This document shows positions 16,467-24,474 of a stretch of 64,000 nucleotides of DNA, piece by piece. Position numbers and translations under genes: made by a program. The DNA is taken from contig CAJTXU010000004.1 of the NCBI GenBank assembly GCA_910584125.1, positions 1-64,000 on the forward strand, given 5' to 3'. This DNA comes from an uncultured Muribaculaceae bacterium. GTDB taxonomy: Bacteria > Bacteroidota > Bacteroidia > Bacteroidales > Muribaculaceae. The notes under the pieces are model-generated. The model had not been told where the DNA came from and ran no database searches. It saw only the letters and a program-made list of their open reading frames with translations. Each line of letters starts with the position of its first letter. Position 1 is the stretch's first letter.

Positions 16467-16697
16467 ATGAATGAAAATTTGGAACTGAAATATCCTGCGC
16501 GCGAAACCCGAGTGATGCATAGCTCGCAACACCTCCTCATCGATATTCCAAGCGATTCCACGCGCATACGCACGAGCGCGAGCACACGCGCGGGCAAACG
16601 CGCTGGCACACACACGAGCACGCGCGCGAGCACACGGGCGATTATTTTTATTTGGATTTTAATTATTTATTCCTATTTTTATAAAAATAAAATTTAA
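16467..16697 (+). CDS. Doubtful small ORF
   Basis: 76 codons from ATG 16467. The first 29 residues (MNENLELKYPARETRVMHSS, then QHLLIDIPS) look like possible protein; the rest is translation of the repetitive CG/CA tract (Thr-Arg-Ala-Ser) and an AT-rich block. No clear promoter. Possibly the start of a decayed gene. Confidence 0.2.
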   Translation: MNENLELKYPARETRVMHSSQHLLIDIPSDSTRIRTSASTRAGKRAGTHTSTRASTRAIIFIWILIIYSYFYKNKI

Positions 16698-16700
16698 GAA
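16557..16700. repeat. Alternating purine-pyrimidine tract followed by an AT-rich block
   Basis: 16561-16640 consists almost only of CG, CA, GCG and GAGC steps (for example ACGCGCGCGAGCACACG), then 16641-16697 turns abruptly into nearly pure A/T. The first block is prone to Z-DNA; the second should melt easily. No gene is supported across it. Confidence 0.7.
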
Positions 16701-16736
16701 GTGGATGGATAAAAGTCGGGGCTGGGGCCGTTCGGG

Positions 16737-16744
16737 TAATTTTG
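16737..16744 (+). promoter_or_regulatory. -7 box of the DUF4373 gene
   Basis: TAATTTTG, 33 bp ahead of ATG 16777. No good TTTG at the expected distance, so a weak or activator-dependent promoter is possible. Confidence 0.4.
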
Positions 16745-16776
16745 CGGCATGTTTCACGCTAAAAGGAATTTGAACC

Positions 16777-17676
16777 ATGTCAGCCAATTACAACATAACC
16801 GATAACCACGCCTCCGCCTCCCATGATGTCAGAATGGGGATAGCCCGCCTCCGAATGGAGATGGGTCTCAAGGGACTCGGCTTATACTTCCTGGTCCGTG
16901 ACGCCTTGGAGACAGGTTGCGGCCGCCTCGACCGCGACTACAAGACCCTCGCCTATATGCTCAGCGTCAAGGACAAGGACCTGCGCCATGTCGTCGAGGA
17001 TTTCGGCCTCTTTATCATCAGGGAGGTCTATGGCAGGGAATGCATCCTCATTCCCGGCGACAATTCGATCGACATGAACGGCGCTACCGCCGCAAACGCC
17101 CGGCCGAAGGTACGTCCCGAGGCCGACAACGCCGGCATTTCCCCATTTCCCGATCTCCACGGGGAGGGGAAGCGTGGAAATCAGAGAAATCGTGGATATT
17201 CGGGAAATACCGTCAATACCGTCAATAGCAAGAGCGTTGCCGTTTCCGCCGACGACAAGAATGCTGGCGGCTGGCAGCTCGCCGACCACCGCGACCGGCT
17301 GAAACGGGACTCGCAGTGGATGGCCGGACTGGCATCAGAGCTTGGTTTCGACAGCGCGGAACTTGCCCAGGCCTTTGACGCCTTCGCCGACTATGTGACG
17401 GGGCGCGTCGATGTGAGCTACCGCACGGAAGATGAAATGAAGAAGCATTTCGCAAACTGGGTACGCAAGGGATGCGCGGCCAAAGCAATCGAGAAGGCCC
17501 GCGAGGAGGCGCGTCAGCGCGCCGGACGCGAACGATACGAACGCGAACAGGCAGAGGCGCACCGTGAACGTCTGCGCCGAGCCGAGACCGCCGTAACCTA
17601 CGCCGAATACTGCCGTCAGAAAGGCATCGAAACCACCGGCGACCTCATCGCCGACATCCACCGCCGCATCCCCTGA
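16777..17676 (+). CDS. DUF4373 (Lin1244/Lin1753-type) domain protein
   Basis: 299 residues. N-terminal 1-100 is a DUF4373-like winged-helix domain (FLVRDALETGCGRLDRDYKT, then VVEDFGLFIIREVYGRECIL). A variable, charged linker (100-165) follows. A C-terminal helical domain at about 170-225 (LASELGFDSAELAQAFDAFA, then EMKKHFANWVRKG) is the second domain usual for these proteins. After it comes a strongly charged helix. Family members resemble replication-initiation or primosomal proteins and are common on phages and integrative elements of Bacteroidales. No integrase or mobilisation gene is nearby, so it appears to be an isolated relic. Codon use is GC-rich, like the host. Confidence 0.8.
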   Translation: MSANYNITDNHASASHDVRMGIARLRMEMGLKGLGLYFLVRDALETGCGRLDRDYKTLAYMLSVKDKDLRHVVEDFGLFIIREVYGRECILIPGDNSIDMNGATAANARPKVRPEADNAGISPFPDLHGEGKRGNQRNRGYSGNTVNTVNSKSVAVSADDKNAGGWQLADHRDRLKRDSQWMAGLASELGFDSAELAQAFDAFADYVTGRVDVSYRTEDEMKKHFANWVRKGCAAKAIEKAREEARQRAGRERYEREQAEAHRERLRRAETAVTYAEYCRQKGIETTGDLIADIHRRIP

Positions 17677-17928
17677 CCCACGGAGCAACTACAGATGGCC
17701 TGACGCAAAAATCCCTCACGCAGAACAAGCGATGGCGGGGACCTTATCTTAAATTGCCAACGAATTGTTGGCAATTCTGAAACCCAAATGCACCCACAAG
17801 TTATGGACGATTTTACACGGAGGCATCTGCGGACGCTTTAGAGCGCGTTCCTCAAATAAAACAGCGGCTTAGATATCATTGGCAAACCTCAGAATTTACC
17901 GAACTATTTTAAAATAATCTTGTATAGA
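17677..17928. other. Intergenic region between the DUF4373 gene and the TIGR04255 operon
   Basis: Apart from the 10-bp inverted repeat it holds no supported gene. GC falls from host-like to low between about 17740 and 17900, marking the left edge of the low-GC operon. Confidence 0.5.
17752..17776. repeat. 10-bp perfect inverted repeat
   Basis: AATTGCCAAC (17752-17761), a 5-base spacer GAATT, and GTTGGCAATT (17767-17776). No T-tract follows, so a terminator is unlikely. It sits between the DUF4373 gene and the TIGR04255 operon: candidate operator, recombination site, or remnant of an element end. Confidence 0.7.
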
Positions 17929-17960
17929 TTTGTGAGGCACAAATAAAATGATTATTTTTG
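17929..17960 (+). promoter_or_regulatory. Promoter of the TIGR04255 operon
   Basis: TTTG (17929-17932), 20 bp, TATTTTTG (17953-17960), exact consensus. It overlaps the upstream ATG at 17948, ruling that start out, and puts the transcript start only about 5 bases before ATG 17972. Confidence 0.75.
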
Positions 17961-17971
17961 CAGAGCCAATT

Positions 17972-18721
17972 ATGAACATCCAGAATCCATATAGCGAAGT
18001 CGAGCACAAAGTCTTCAAGAGGACTTTCCTTCAAGAAACCGAGGTCGGGGTTGAGTTTGACAAGCCTATGACCACGGAGGATTTTAGCACCCGAATCGTG
18101 CCTTTTGTCAGCAAGACATTCAATGTGCCAATTGCCGATAAATTGGATACGTCAACCGAAAAAGCAGAACTGACATCCAGTGATGGACAAGTTAAATTTG
18201 AGTTTGGACTAAGTTTCGCGAAGGTTTCCATTGGGAGATTGGCATATAAGAGTTTCAGCTCGTCGGTCATACAGCACATAACAATTTTAGTGAATTTCAT
18301 AAAAGATGTTGCTTGTGTTGATGAAATCAAGCAAACATACATTAACAAAATAAATGTATGGCCAATTGAGTCAAAGAATAGCAAATCATCTTTCGGAGCA
18401 GCTTCATTCTTTATCTTCAAGAAAGAGCATATAGAGGACTTTGCAAACATGAAGTTTGAGGAATCTGATTATCCTGTCGGTGCCGCTAAAGAAGCGGTCG
18501 TCAAATGTGGGGATTCCGCATCCTTGAAAGCGACCTTACGAGTTGAGCTTAAAGATGAACAAAATGCCAGTTTCTATTTGGCACTAAGAGCACATGCCTC
18601 TGATGTCAAAGTTGATAATGTTATATCGGTTCTTCCAAAACTCAACGAGATTATGTTCGGAGCATTTACTGATATTGTCTCTGACAATATATTTGACTTA
18701 ATGTCCAAAGAATCGTCATAA
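17972..18721 (+). CDS. TIGR04255-like protein, first gene of a three-gene operon
   Basis: 249 residues from ATG 17972 (MNIQNPYSEVEHKVFKRTFL). The middle has KQTYINKINVWPIE, comparable to the conserved R/T-Y-I-N-x-I segment of the sporadically distributed TIGR04255 family. The end has LPKLNEIMFGAFTDIVSDNI, comparable to that family's C-terminal helix. The assignment is from memory of the pattern, not a search. No catalytic motif, signal peptide or membrane segment, so a cytoplasmic protein. GC is clearly lower than in flanking genes. Its TAA overlaps the next ATG (TAATG). Such sporadic families occur in defence and mobile regions; function unknown. Confidence 0.6.
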   Translation: MNIQNPYSEVEHKVFKRTFLQETEVGVEFDKPMTTEDFSTRIVPFVSKTFNVPIADKLDTSTEKAELTSSDGQVKFEFGLSFAKVSIGRLAYKSFSSSVIQHITILVNFIKDVACVDEIKQTYINKINVWPIESKNSKSSFGAASFFIFKKEHIEDFANMKFEESDYPVGAAKEAVVKCGDSASLKATLRVELKDEQNASFYLALRAHASDVKVDNVISVLPKLNEIMFGAFTDIVSDNIFDLMSKESS

Positions 18722-19314
18722 TGGTTGAATATGGATATAAAATAGCAGAACCCGAACTCATTTCAACATCCAATCACAGTTTGCATGACTGGGTGTTGAA
18801 GTTTTGCGTGTTATCATCCGTGGCTATATCATTCGGGACTCCGGCAGATTATGGAACATCGGAAGCGTCATCCTGTAATCACGTCGAGCCAATCTCATCA
18901 TTCGAAAAGACCGACATCACTAACTCTGACAATCTTATATCGAAACTCAATATTAATGCTGGAATTAAGGAGCGATTGATTTCTCGCTTAATTCAATTCA
19001 AGAATGAGTTAAAATGCGGATGGAACGGCAACGCGGAACTTCCGATGGAAGAAATGTCAGTATCGAATGCTTTGGCTGCCGTTGATGCAACCTCAGCAGA
19101 GGAATTTGCAAAATGGACTGTGTTTCCTTCCCCTAACGGAACTATCTTATTCTCTCCGACCGATGATCACATTGCAGGCATAAGCGTTGGCAACGATGAG
19201 TTTTCTTATGCCGCGATAGGCAATCGTGGTCAAGAAATAAAAGGGAAGGAGGTCTTTTCCGTTAAATCCTTCAAATTGGCAATACGTCTGATTAACTCCA
19301 TGAATGAGGCATGA
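18721..19314 (+). CDS. Hypothetical protein with GW-N-G motif, second gene of the operon
   Basis: 197 residues. After a variable N-terminus, the core has LKCGWNGNAELPMEEMSVSN (98-117) and FPSPNGTILFSP (135-146). This resembles a widespread unnamed family with the pattern GWDG ... P.P.G.I.L.W that I recall next to TIGR04255-like genes; a search is needed to confirm. The rest alternates short beta strands (HIAGISVGNDEFSYAAIG). No transmembrane segment. It overlaps the upstream stop by 1 bp and the downstream start by 4 bp, so the three products are probably needed in fixed proportion. Confidence 0.6.
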   Translation: MVEYGYKIAEPELISTSNHSLHDWVLKFCVLSSVAISFGTPADYGTSEASSCNHVEPISSFEKTDITNSDNLISKLNINAGIKERLISRLIQFKNELKCGWNGNAELPMEEMSVSNALAAVDATSAEEFAKWTVFPSPNGTILFSPTDDHIAGISVGNDEFSYAAIGNRGQEIKGKEVFSVKSFKLAIRLINSMNEA

Positions 19315-19760
19315 GCAAAACTGCAATCTATGAGAAAGAAATAGATGATTCTGAACCAATTTCGCGGATTTTGTTCTGTCCGTCTATGGTTGTGGATGGG
19401 TGTGTATCACCCACTGCCTTTGAGTTGGACGATCTGGAACGTGGCCCCGAAGCCTATGTTTCCTTGTTTCTTCTGAATATCTTCAAACCAACTAAAGCGA
19501 ACTGTATCAAACTTCATGCCCGTAAAGAAGGAGATACGCTGTACGGATATGCAATATCCGTCATCAGTAAATGCAAGGACATTGCCTTTGACGGAATCTC
19601 TATTTATTTCAAAAGGCATGACAGAAATACTGCAGGACATATCGGAATGCACTTTTCAAAAGAAGGCAGGACGATTAAAGGGAGGAGCACTGACCCATCA
19701 TTCATAATAATGACAAGACTGATCGCACGACAATTTAAAGCAATTCAGTTTCAGGCGTAG
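19311..19760 (+). CDS. Hypothetical protein, third gene of the operon
   Basis: 149 residues starting MSKTAIYEKEIDDSEPISRI. Conserved-looking segments: ISRILFCPSMVVDGCVSPTAF (first 20 at 17-36) and GPEAYVSLFLLN (45-56). I recall similar SR.L..P....G.V.P.AF....E.YVS patterns in small proteins from the same kind of loci. No membrane segment or known active site. ATGA overlap with the second gene. No strong terminator follows; a DUF262 promoter begins 52 bp later. Confidence 0.55.
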   Translation: MSKTAIYEKEIDDSEPISRILFCPSMVVDGCVSPTAFELDDLERGPEAYVSLFLLNIFKPTKANCIKLHARKEGDTLYGYAISVISKCKDIAFDGISIYFKRHDRNTAGHIGMHFSKEGRTIKGRSTDPSFIIMTRLIARQFKAIQFQA

Positions 19761-19811
19761 GGCGTTATCAAAGAGTGCCAGAGTGTTTTTTAGGCCGAGG
19801 TGTCCGTTTTT

Positions 19812-19843
19812 TTTGCAGGTTTTCTATCTTTTGCTTAACTTTG
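19812..19843 (+). promoter_or_regulatory. Promoter of the DUF262 pair
   Basis: TTTG (19812-19815), 20 bp, TAACTTTG (19836-19843), exact consensus, 53 bp before the ATG at 19896. Confidence 0.8.
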
Positions 19844-19895
19844 CCATCGGTATCAACTGCAGAAACTCTCATCAAGAAAACGGAATTTCATCACC

Positions 19896-21968
19896 ATGGC
19901 CAATAAAGTCAAACTGAGGAGCATCGGCTCTCTGCTCACAGGCACGGATCATTTCTTTATCCCTTCCTACCAACGCGGCTACAGATGGCGGCGCAAGCAG
20001 GCCGAGGATCTTTTGAGCGACCTATATTCCTACACTCAGAGACCCAGCGGCGATTTCTATTGCCTGCAGCCTGTCATCGTCCGCCCTATTCCGCCGGGTG
20101 ACCCTCGTCGCCGGACGGCCCTCGGCGACCTTGCCGACGATCCTCAACATAACCTGTGGGAACTCGTCGACGGCCAGCAACGCCTCACTTCAATCCATAT
20201 AATGCTCAAGGCTCTCGCAGTCGTGACGCAGTCGGATGTGAACAGCCGTTTTGAAATAGAGCCTTTTACCCTGCGCTATGAGTCCAGACCTGGATTTCTC
20301 GACGACATCGAGGGCGCAGGCATCGGGAACACTCCTCTCCCAAAGGCCTCGAACATCGACGCCGCCCACGCCAATTCCGTTTTCCATATCATGCAGGAAT
20401 GGTTCGGAGAAAAAGGGAAAGGAAAGGCCCTGAGCAAACTATATAAAGGAGGCTCAGGTGATAAGCGTATTTCGATAGCCGACGATATCCTGAAACTCAT
20501 CACCGCCGACACGGCCAGAAATGTCGTGAATGTGATTTGGTATGAACTCGATCCGGCTGGCGAGACCGACACCACCAAAGAATTCATCAATATCAACAAC
20601 GGCAAGATTCCTCTTCTCGACTCCGAACTCGTCAAAGCGCTCTTCCTGCAACGGCGCGACAACAGCCCCGAAAACGGACGCGAGACCGTGATGCAGCGCG
20701 CCCTTATGTGGGAACTGATTGAAAACAAACTCCAGACCAACGATTTCTGGGGTTTCATCTCCCCCGACGACAATATGTCGGAAGACCGAATGATGACCCT
20801 GTTGACCATGGTGTGTCAGTCGGAAAATTCCACAGACATGACATTGGAGAAGGGCGACATATTCCGCTATTTCTACAATGCATTCGAAGGCAAGGAGGGC
20901 AGGCAGCTCCAGGACGCCCTCGACAGCAAGTGGGAGGACGTAATAGACGCTTTCCACGCTCTCGAAGACTGGTACGAATCCCCGGTCCTCTACAACTATA
21001 TCGGATACCTGACAGGCGCAAAAGAGAATCAGATATCGATATCCACGATATACCGCGGATACAGAAAGGCTCTCGGACGTCAGAACTCTTCCGCCGACTC
21101 CCCGACAGCACAGTCGGACAAGACCGTGGATGACGCGCTTGATTTCCGCGAGTGGCTTGAAAAGCAAATGAAATTGACTCTCGGCAATGTGGAGGTCATA
21201 AAAGAGACAAGGGAAAACAATGTGGAGACCGGCCGCATCAATCTGCCCTACAACAGCAAGAATCTCGGGACCATCCGCAACCTGTTCCGCTTGCTCAACA
21301 TCCACATGCTCACCTCGCAGTACGAATCCATTACCTCCGAAAGCGAGAGCTTCATCAACGACGCGGGTGTGTTCAGGTTTCCGTTCCACCTCTATAAGGA
21401 ACAGCAGTGGGACATCGAGCATATCGACTCCCAGACAAGCAATCCCCTCACAGCAATCGGCGACAAGATAAACTGGGTGATCGGCGCGTTGCTCGATGTG
21501 ACGCCGGCGCTTACACCCGGCGAACAGAAGACGCTCAAAGATAAACTGCAACAAACCGACAAAAACGACTCCACACCGGTTGACTGGACAGTCTTCGAAG
21601 GCAAAGTCAATAACGAACTTTACAATGAAATTTCCAACGGCAACTGGGACAACGCCATCCAGCTAATAGAAAAGAGCGTCGACACCGACAACCAGAATCC
21701 GCACTGCATCGGCAACCTGACCCTGCTCGACTCCCGCACCAACCGAGGCTACAAGAACGCCCTGTTCTGCACAAAACGCAAATATATAATCGACGCTCTC
21801 TCCAAAGGGCGATACATACTTCCCGCTACCCAGTGCGTGTTCATGAAGTTTTTCGACAACGACGCCCTCAATGTCACATCGAGAGTAAAGTGGCAGGGAC
21901 CCGACAAGGAGCGACATCACGATTTCATATACAACAATCTCAAAGTTTTCCTACCCGATGCCAAGTAA
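19896..21968 (+). CDS. DUF262-DUF1524 protein (GmrSD-like, HNH nuclease)
   Basis: 690 residues. N-terminal DUF262 domain: IPSYQRGYRW (22-31), VDGQQRLTSIHIML (91-104) and FININNGKIPLLDSELV. This fold is the nucleotide-dependent part of type IV restriction enzymes such as GmrSD. C-terminal DUF1524-type HNH domain: QQWDIEHIDSQ (Asp506, Glu508, His509) and CIGNLTLLDSRTNRGYKNAL (from about 604), with about 95 residues between. All expected catalytic positions are present. The family cuts modified phage DNA; the substrate here is unknown. It overlaps the second DUF262 gene by 11 bp. Confidence 0.85.
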   Translation: MANKVKLRSIGSLLTGTDHFFIPSYQRGYRWRRKQAEDLLSDLYSYTQRPSGDFYCLQPVIVRPIPPGDPRRRTALGDLADDPQHNLWELVDGQQRLTSIHIMLKALAVVTQSDVNSRFEIEPFTLRYESRPGFLDDIEGAGIGNTPLPKASNIDAAHANSVFHIMQEWFGEKGKGKALSKLYKGGSGDKRISIADDILKLITADTARNVVNVIWYELDPAGETDTTKEFININNGKIPLLDSELVKALFLQRRDNSPENGRETVMQRALMWELIENKLQTNDFWGFISPDDNMSEDRMMTLLTMVCQSENSTDMTLEKGDIFRYFYNAFEGKEGRQLQDALDSKWEDVIDAFHALEDWYESPVLYNYIGYLTGAKENQISISTIYRGYRKALGRQNSSADSPTAQSDKTVDDALDFREWLEKQMKLTLGNVEVIKETRENNVETGRINLPYNSKNLGTIRNLFRLLNIHMLTSQYESITSESESFINDAGVFRFPFHLYKEQQWDIEHIDSQTSNPLTAIGDKINWVIGALLDVTPALTPGEQKTLKDKLQQTDKNDSTPVDWTVFEGKVNNELYNEISNGNWDNAIQLIEKSVDTDNQNPHCIGNLTLLDSRTNRGYKNALFCTKRKYIIDALSKGRYILPATQCVFMKFFDNDALNVTSRVKWQGPDKERHHDFIYNNLKVFLPDAK

Positions 21969-24474
21969 CCATCTATATTCATTGTCCGAACTCCTTGAAA
22001 AAGGAGTGTTTCAGGAATCGACTTCCGAATTCATTCCCGTCAAAAGTGTGTTCGTCCCTATGATACAACGGCCATACGCCCAGGGACGCCAATCAGAAGC
22101 CGAGAAAGAAATCAGAAAAAACTTCATAAAAAAGATATTCGAATGCCTCACCGGTGATAATAAGGTGATGGAGCTCAACTTTGTCTATGGTTCGCTCGAC
22201 GATTCGCGTTTCGAACTTCTCGACGGCCAGCAGCGCCTCACAACCCTGTTTCTGCTCAGTTGGTATCTCGCCATGCGTGGGAACAATCCAGGAAAAGACA
22301 CAGCAAATCTGTCAAAATTCTCTTACCAGACCCGCACCACGTCATCACTCTTCATCAAGAAGCTTCTCTCGAATCCTGTCAGCCTGACATCCGAGCCTTC
22401 CAGACTGATACGGTCGATGCCATGGTATACCAACGCATTCTCGAAAGACTCCACTGTGACGGGAATGTTGACTATGCTCGATGAAATCCACACACAGTAC
22501 AACAATACGCCTTCCGACGTCCGACCCACATACGAACGCCTTGAGAGACTGAGATTCTATCTGCTCGACCTCACCAACTTCGGCCTCACCGACGAACTCT
22601 TCATCAAGATGAACGCCCGCGGCCTGCAGCTAACACCCTTCGAGAACTTCAAGGCAGAACTCACCGGCTGGATACGCAGCAATCCTTTCGGAGACGGACG
22701 TTATGAGGAGAACATAGACGCCGACGGCCGCTCAATGCCCTACTGGCTTTACTTCTCGTCGCGCACCGACGGACGGTGGACCGACATATTCTGGAAAATG
22801 CCCGAAGGAGATCCGAATCCTGACAACTTAGGAGCCGAGGAGTCCGACCGCAGGTTCTTCACATTCGTAAAACGCTGGCTGGCCAACAGGGCCCTCGCCA
22901 TAACAGACACTTCACAGCAGGCCGCGGACACGAAGTTTTTCGATTACTTCAACGGCCGTTCGCCCTACAACCACTATTATTCTTTCGATAAGACGGAGGA
23001 ATTCCTGCGTGACGCCCAAACACATGGAATCGATCTGGTAAAGGAACTCGCAAAGACTCTGCGGTTCCTGAGCGACGACACACTGTCGGGCACTCTGTTC
23101 GACGCCATGACACCGCCCTGGGGAGAGAGTCCACAGATGCCCTGGGACGAGAAATTCGAGATGCGTCCGATGATAATATTCTCCGCCATATCGGAGTTCA
23201 TCCTTTCACAACCCGACGATCCCCGACGGTTTGACACAGAAGAATTCCGCAGATGGATGAGAGTCGTCCACAACGTCGTGCAGAACCGCGACATAAACCG
23301 CGTATTGCTGCAAATTGTGCTGACCCGCCAGCTCAAGACAGCACTGAAGTTCAACGCCTCTCCCATTTATCCGCGCTTCAGGAGCTATGTCGAGAGCCTC
23401 GGCGGACAAAGCAACCGCGAGTTCAACGCTGAGAAACTCAAGATCGAGCTGATTGAGAAAGACGCCGGGTGGGAAGACGCGTTCATCGAAGCCGAAAAGA
23501 ATCCATTCATGACCGGAGCGGTGACCTTCTATCTCGACGACGACCCGGACATGACATGCTACAGGCGCCGCACAGGCCGGGTTCCTCTCCTGTTCGACGT
23601 TGACGGCGTCACACCGACGTTACGTGCCGACAATTCTTTGCTGCGCGCCATCATGGCACGCAGCTGCGACTACTCGTCGTTCCGGGTGCCGAACTACAAT
23701 ATCTCGCTTTCGAACAGCAACGCCGCCAACCGCTTCCTTAAAAACCTCACGGTATGGAATTCCGACTGCGAATGCCGCAGACTCTTCCGTGAGCTGCTTG
23801 ACTGCAATGACACAACAGAGATGCTGACTAAGGTATCGGAAGTCTCAAGCGAACACCACGACTTGAAATATCCCTCAAAATTCAGCGGCGACAACGACCT
23901 GATGCAGAAAGGATTCGACACCCTGCATTCGGCCGGCCCGAAAAATCCGCTCGGCTGGCTCGAATCGACAGGCGAAAAGGCGATGCGGATATGGTTTGCC
24001 GACGACGGCCGCATGTCTCTCTACAAGGGATATGTGAACTGCATGTATCTGAACTCCGGCAGAGAGGAATTCATCCCCGCGTTTGTCGAGGCTGCCACGG
24101 CTCGCGGTTTTTCGGCAGAATACTCAGACAACAGACAGCTCGACGCATATAACAGCTTCGGCCTTTACAGCGGCCAGAGCATTACACTTGACCTGACTGC
24201 TGACGGGCACACCTATGCCATATGGTTCGGCCACGATTTCAAAGCGGAAGTTTACGACGTGGATCCAGCTACCGCCGATGCGCTGAGTTATTGTGCCGAG
24301 CCCGAATTCCAACGGGATCTGGCTCTCGACGACAATGGCGAGCTGAAGACCTGGGGACACAACAGACAGCTCTTCCACCGCGCCATATTCATCCCCGACA
24401 TTCGCAACGTGAACCCCGAGGATCTTGCCGCGCTGCTGATCCTGAATCATGAGACAGAGACAGAGGAGGCATGA
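21958..24474 (+). CDS. Second DUF262 protein, no HNH motif seen
   Basis: 838 residues. DUF262 motifs VPMIQRPYAQGR (33-44), LLDGQQRLTTLFLLSWYLAM (88-107) and FIKMNARGLQLTPFENFKAE (about 215-234) are intact. I do not find the D-x-E-H / GNLTLL pair of DUF1524. The last 250 residues are beta-rich (LYKGYVNCMYLNSGR, LTADGHTYAIWFGHDFKAEV) and may be a recognition or partner domain. Start ATG 21958 lies inside the end of the upstream gene. Its TGA overlaps the start of the sensor kinase (ATGA). A pair of unequal DUF262 proteins, only one with a nuclease, suggests a heteromeric restriction complex; inference. Confidence 0.8.
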   Translation: MPSNHLYSLSELLEKGVFQESTSEFIPVKSVFVPMIQRPYAQGRQSEAEKEIRKNFIKKIFECLTGDNKVMELNFVYGSLDDSRFELLDGQQRLTTLFLLSWYLAMRGNNPGKDTANLSKFSYQTRTTSSLFIKKLLSNPVSLTSEPSRLIRSMPWYTNAFSKDSTVTGMLTMLDEIHTQYNNTPSDVRPTYERLERLRFYLLDLTNFGLTDELFIKMNARGLQLTPFENFKAELTGWIRSNPFGDGRYEENIDADGRSMPYWLYFSSRTDGRWTDIFWKMPEGDPNPDNLGAEESDRRFFTFVKRWLANRALAITDTSQQAADTKFFDYFNGRSPYNHYYSFDKTEEFLRDAQTHGIDLVKELAKTLRFLSDDTLSGTLFDAMTPPWGESPQMPWDEKFEMRPMIIFSAISEFILSQPDDPRRFDTEEFRRWMRVVHNVVQNRDINRVLLQIVLTRQLKTALKFNASPIYPRFRSYVESLGGQSNREFNAEKLKIELIEKDAGWEDAFIEAEKNPFMTGAVTFYLDDDPDMTCYRRRTGRVPLLFDVDGVTPTLRADNSLLRAIMARSCDYSSFRVPNYNISLSNSNAANRFLKNLTVWNSDCECRRLFRELLDCNDTTEMLTKVSEVSSEHHDLKYPSKFSGDNDLMQKGFDTLHSAGPKNPLGWLESTGEKAMRIWFADDGRMSLYKGYVNCMYLNSGREEFIPAFVEAATARGFSAEYSDNRQLDAYNSFGLYSGQSITLDLTADGHTYAIWFGHDFKAEVYDVDPATADALSYCAEPEFQRDLALDDNGELKTWGHNRQLFHRAIFIPDIRNVNPEDLAALLILNHETETEEA

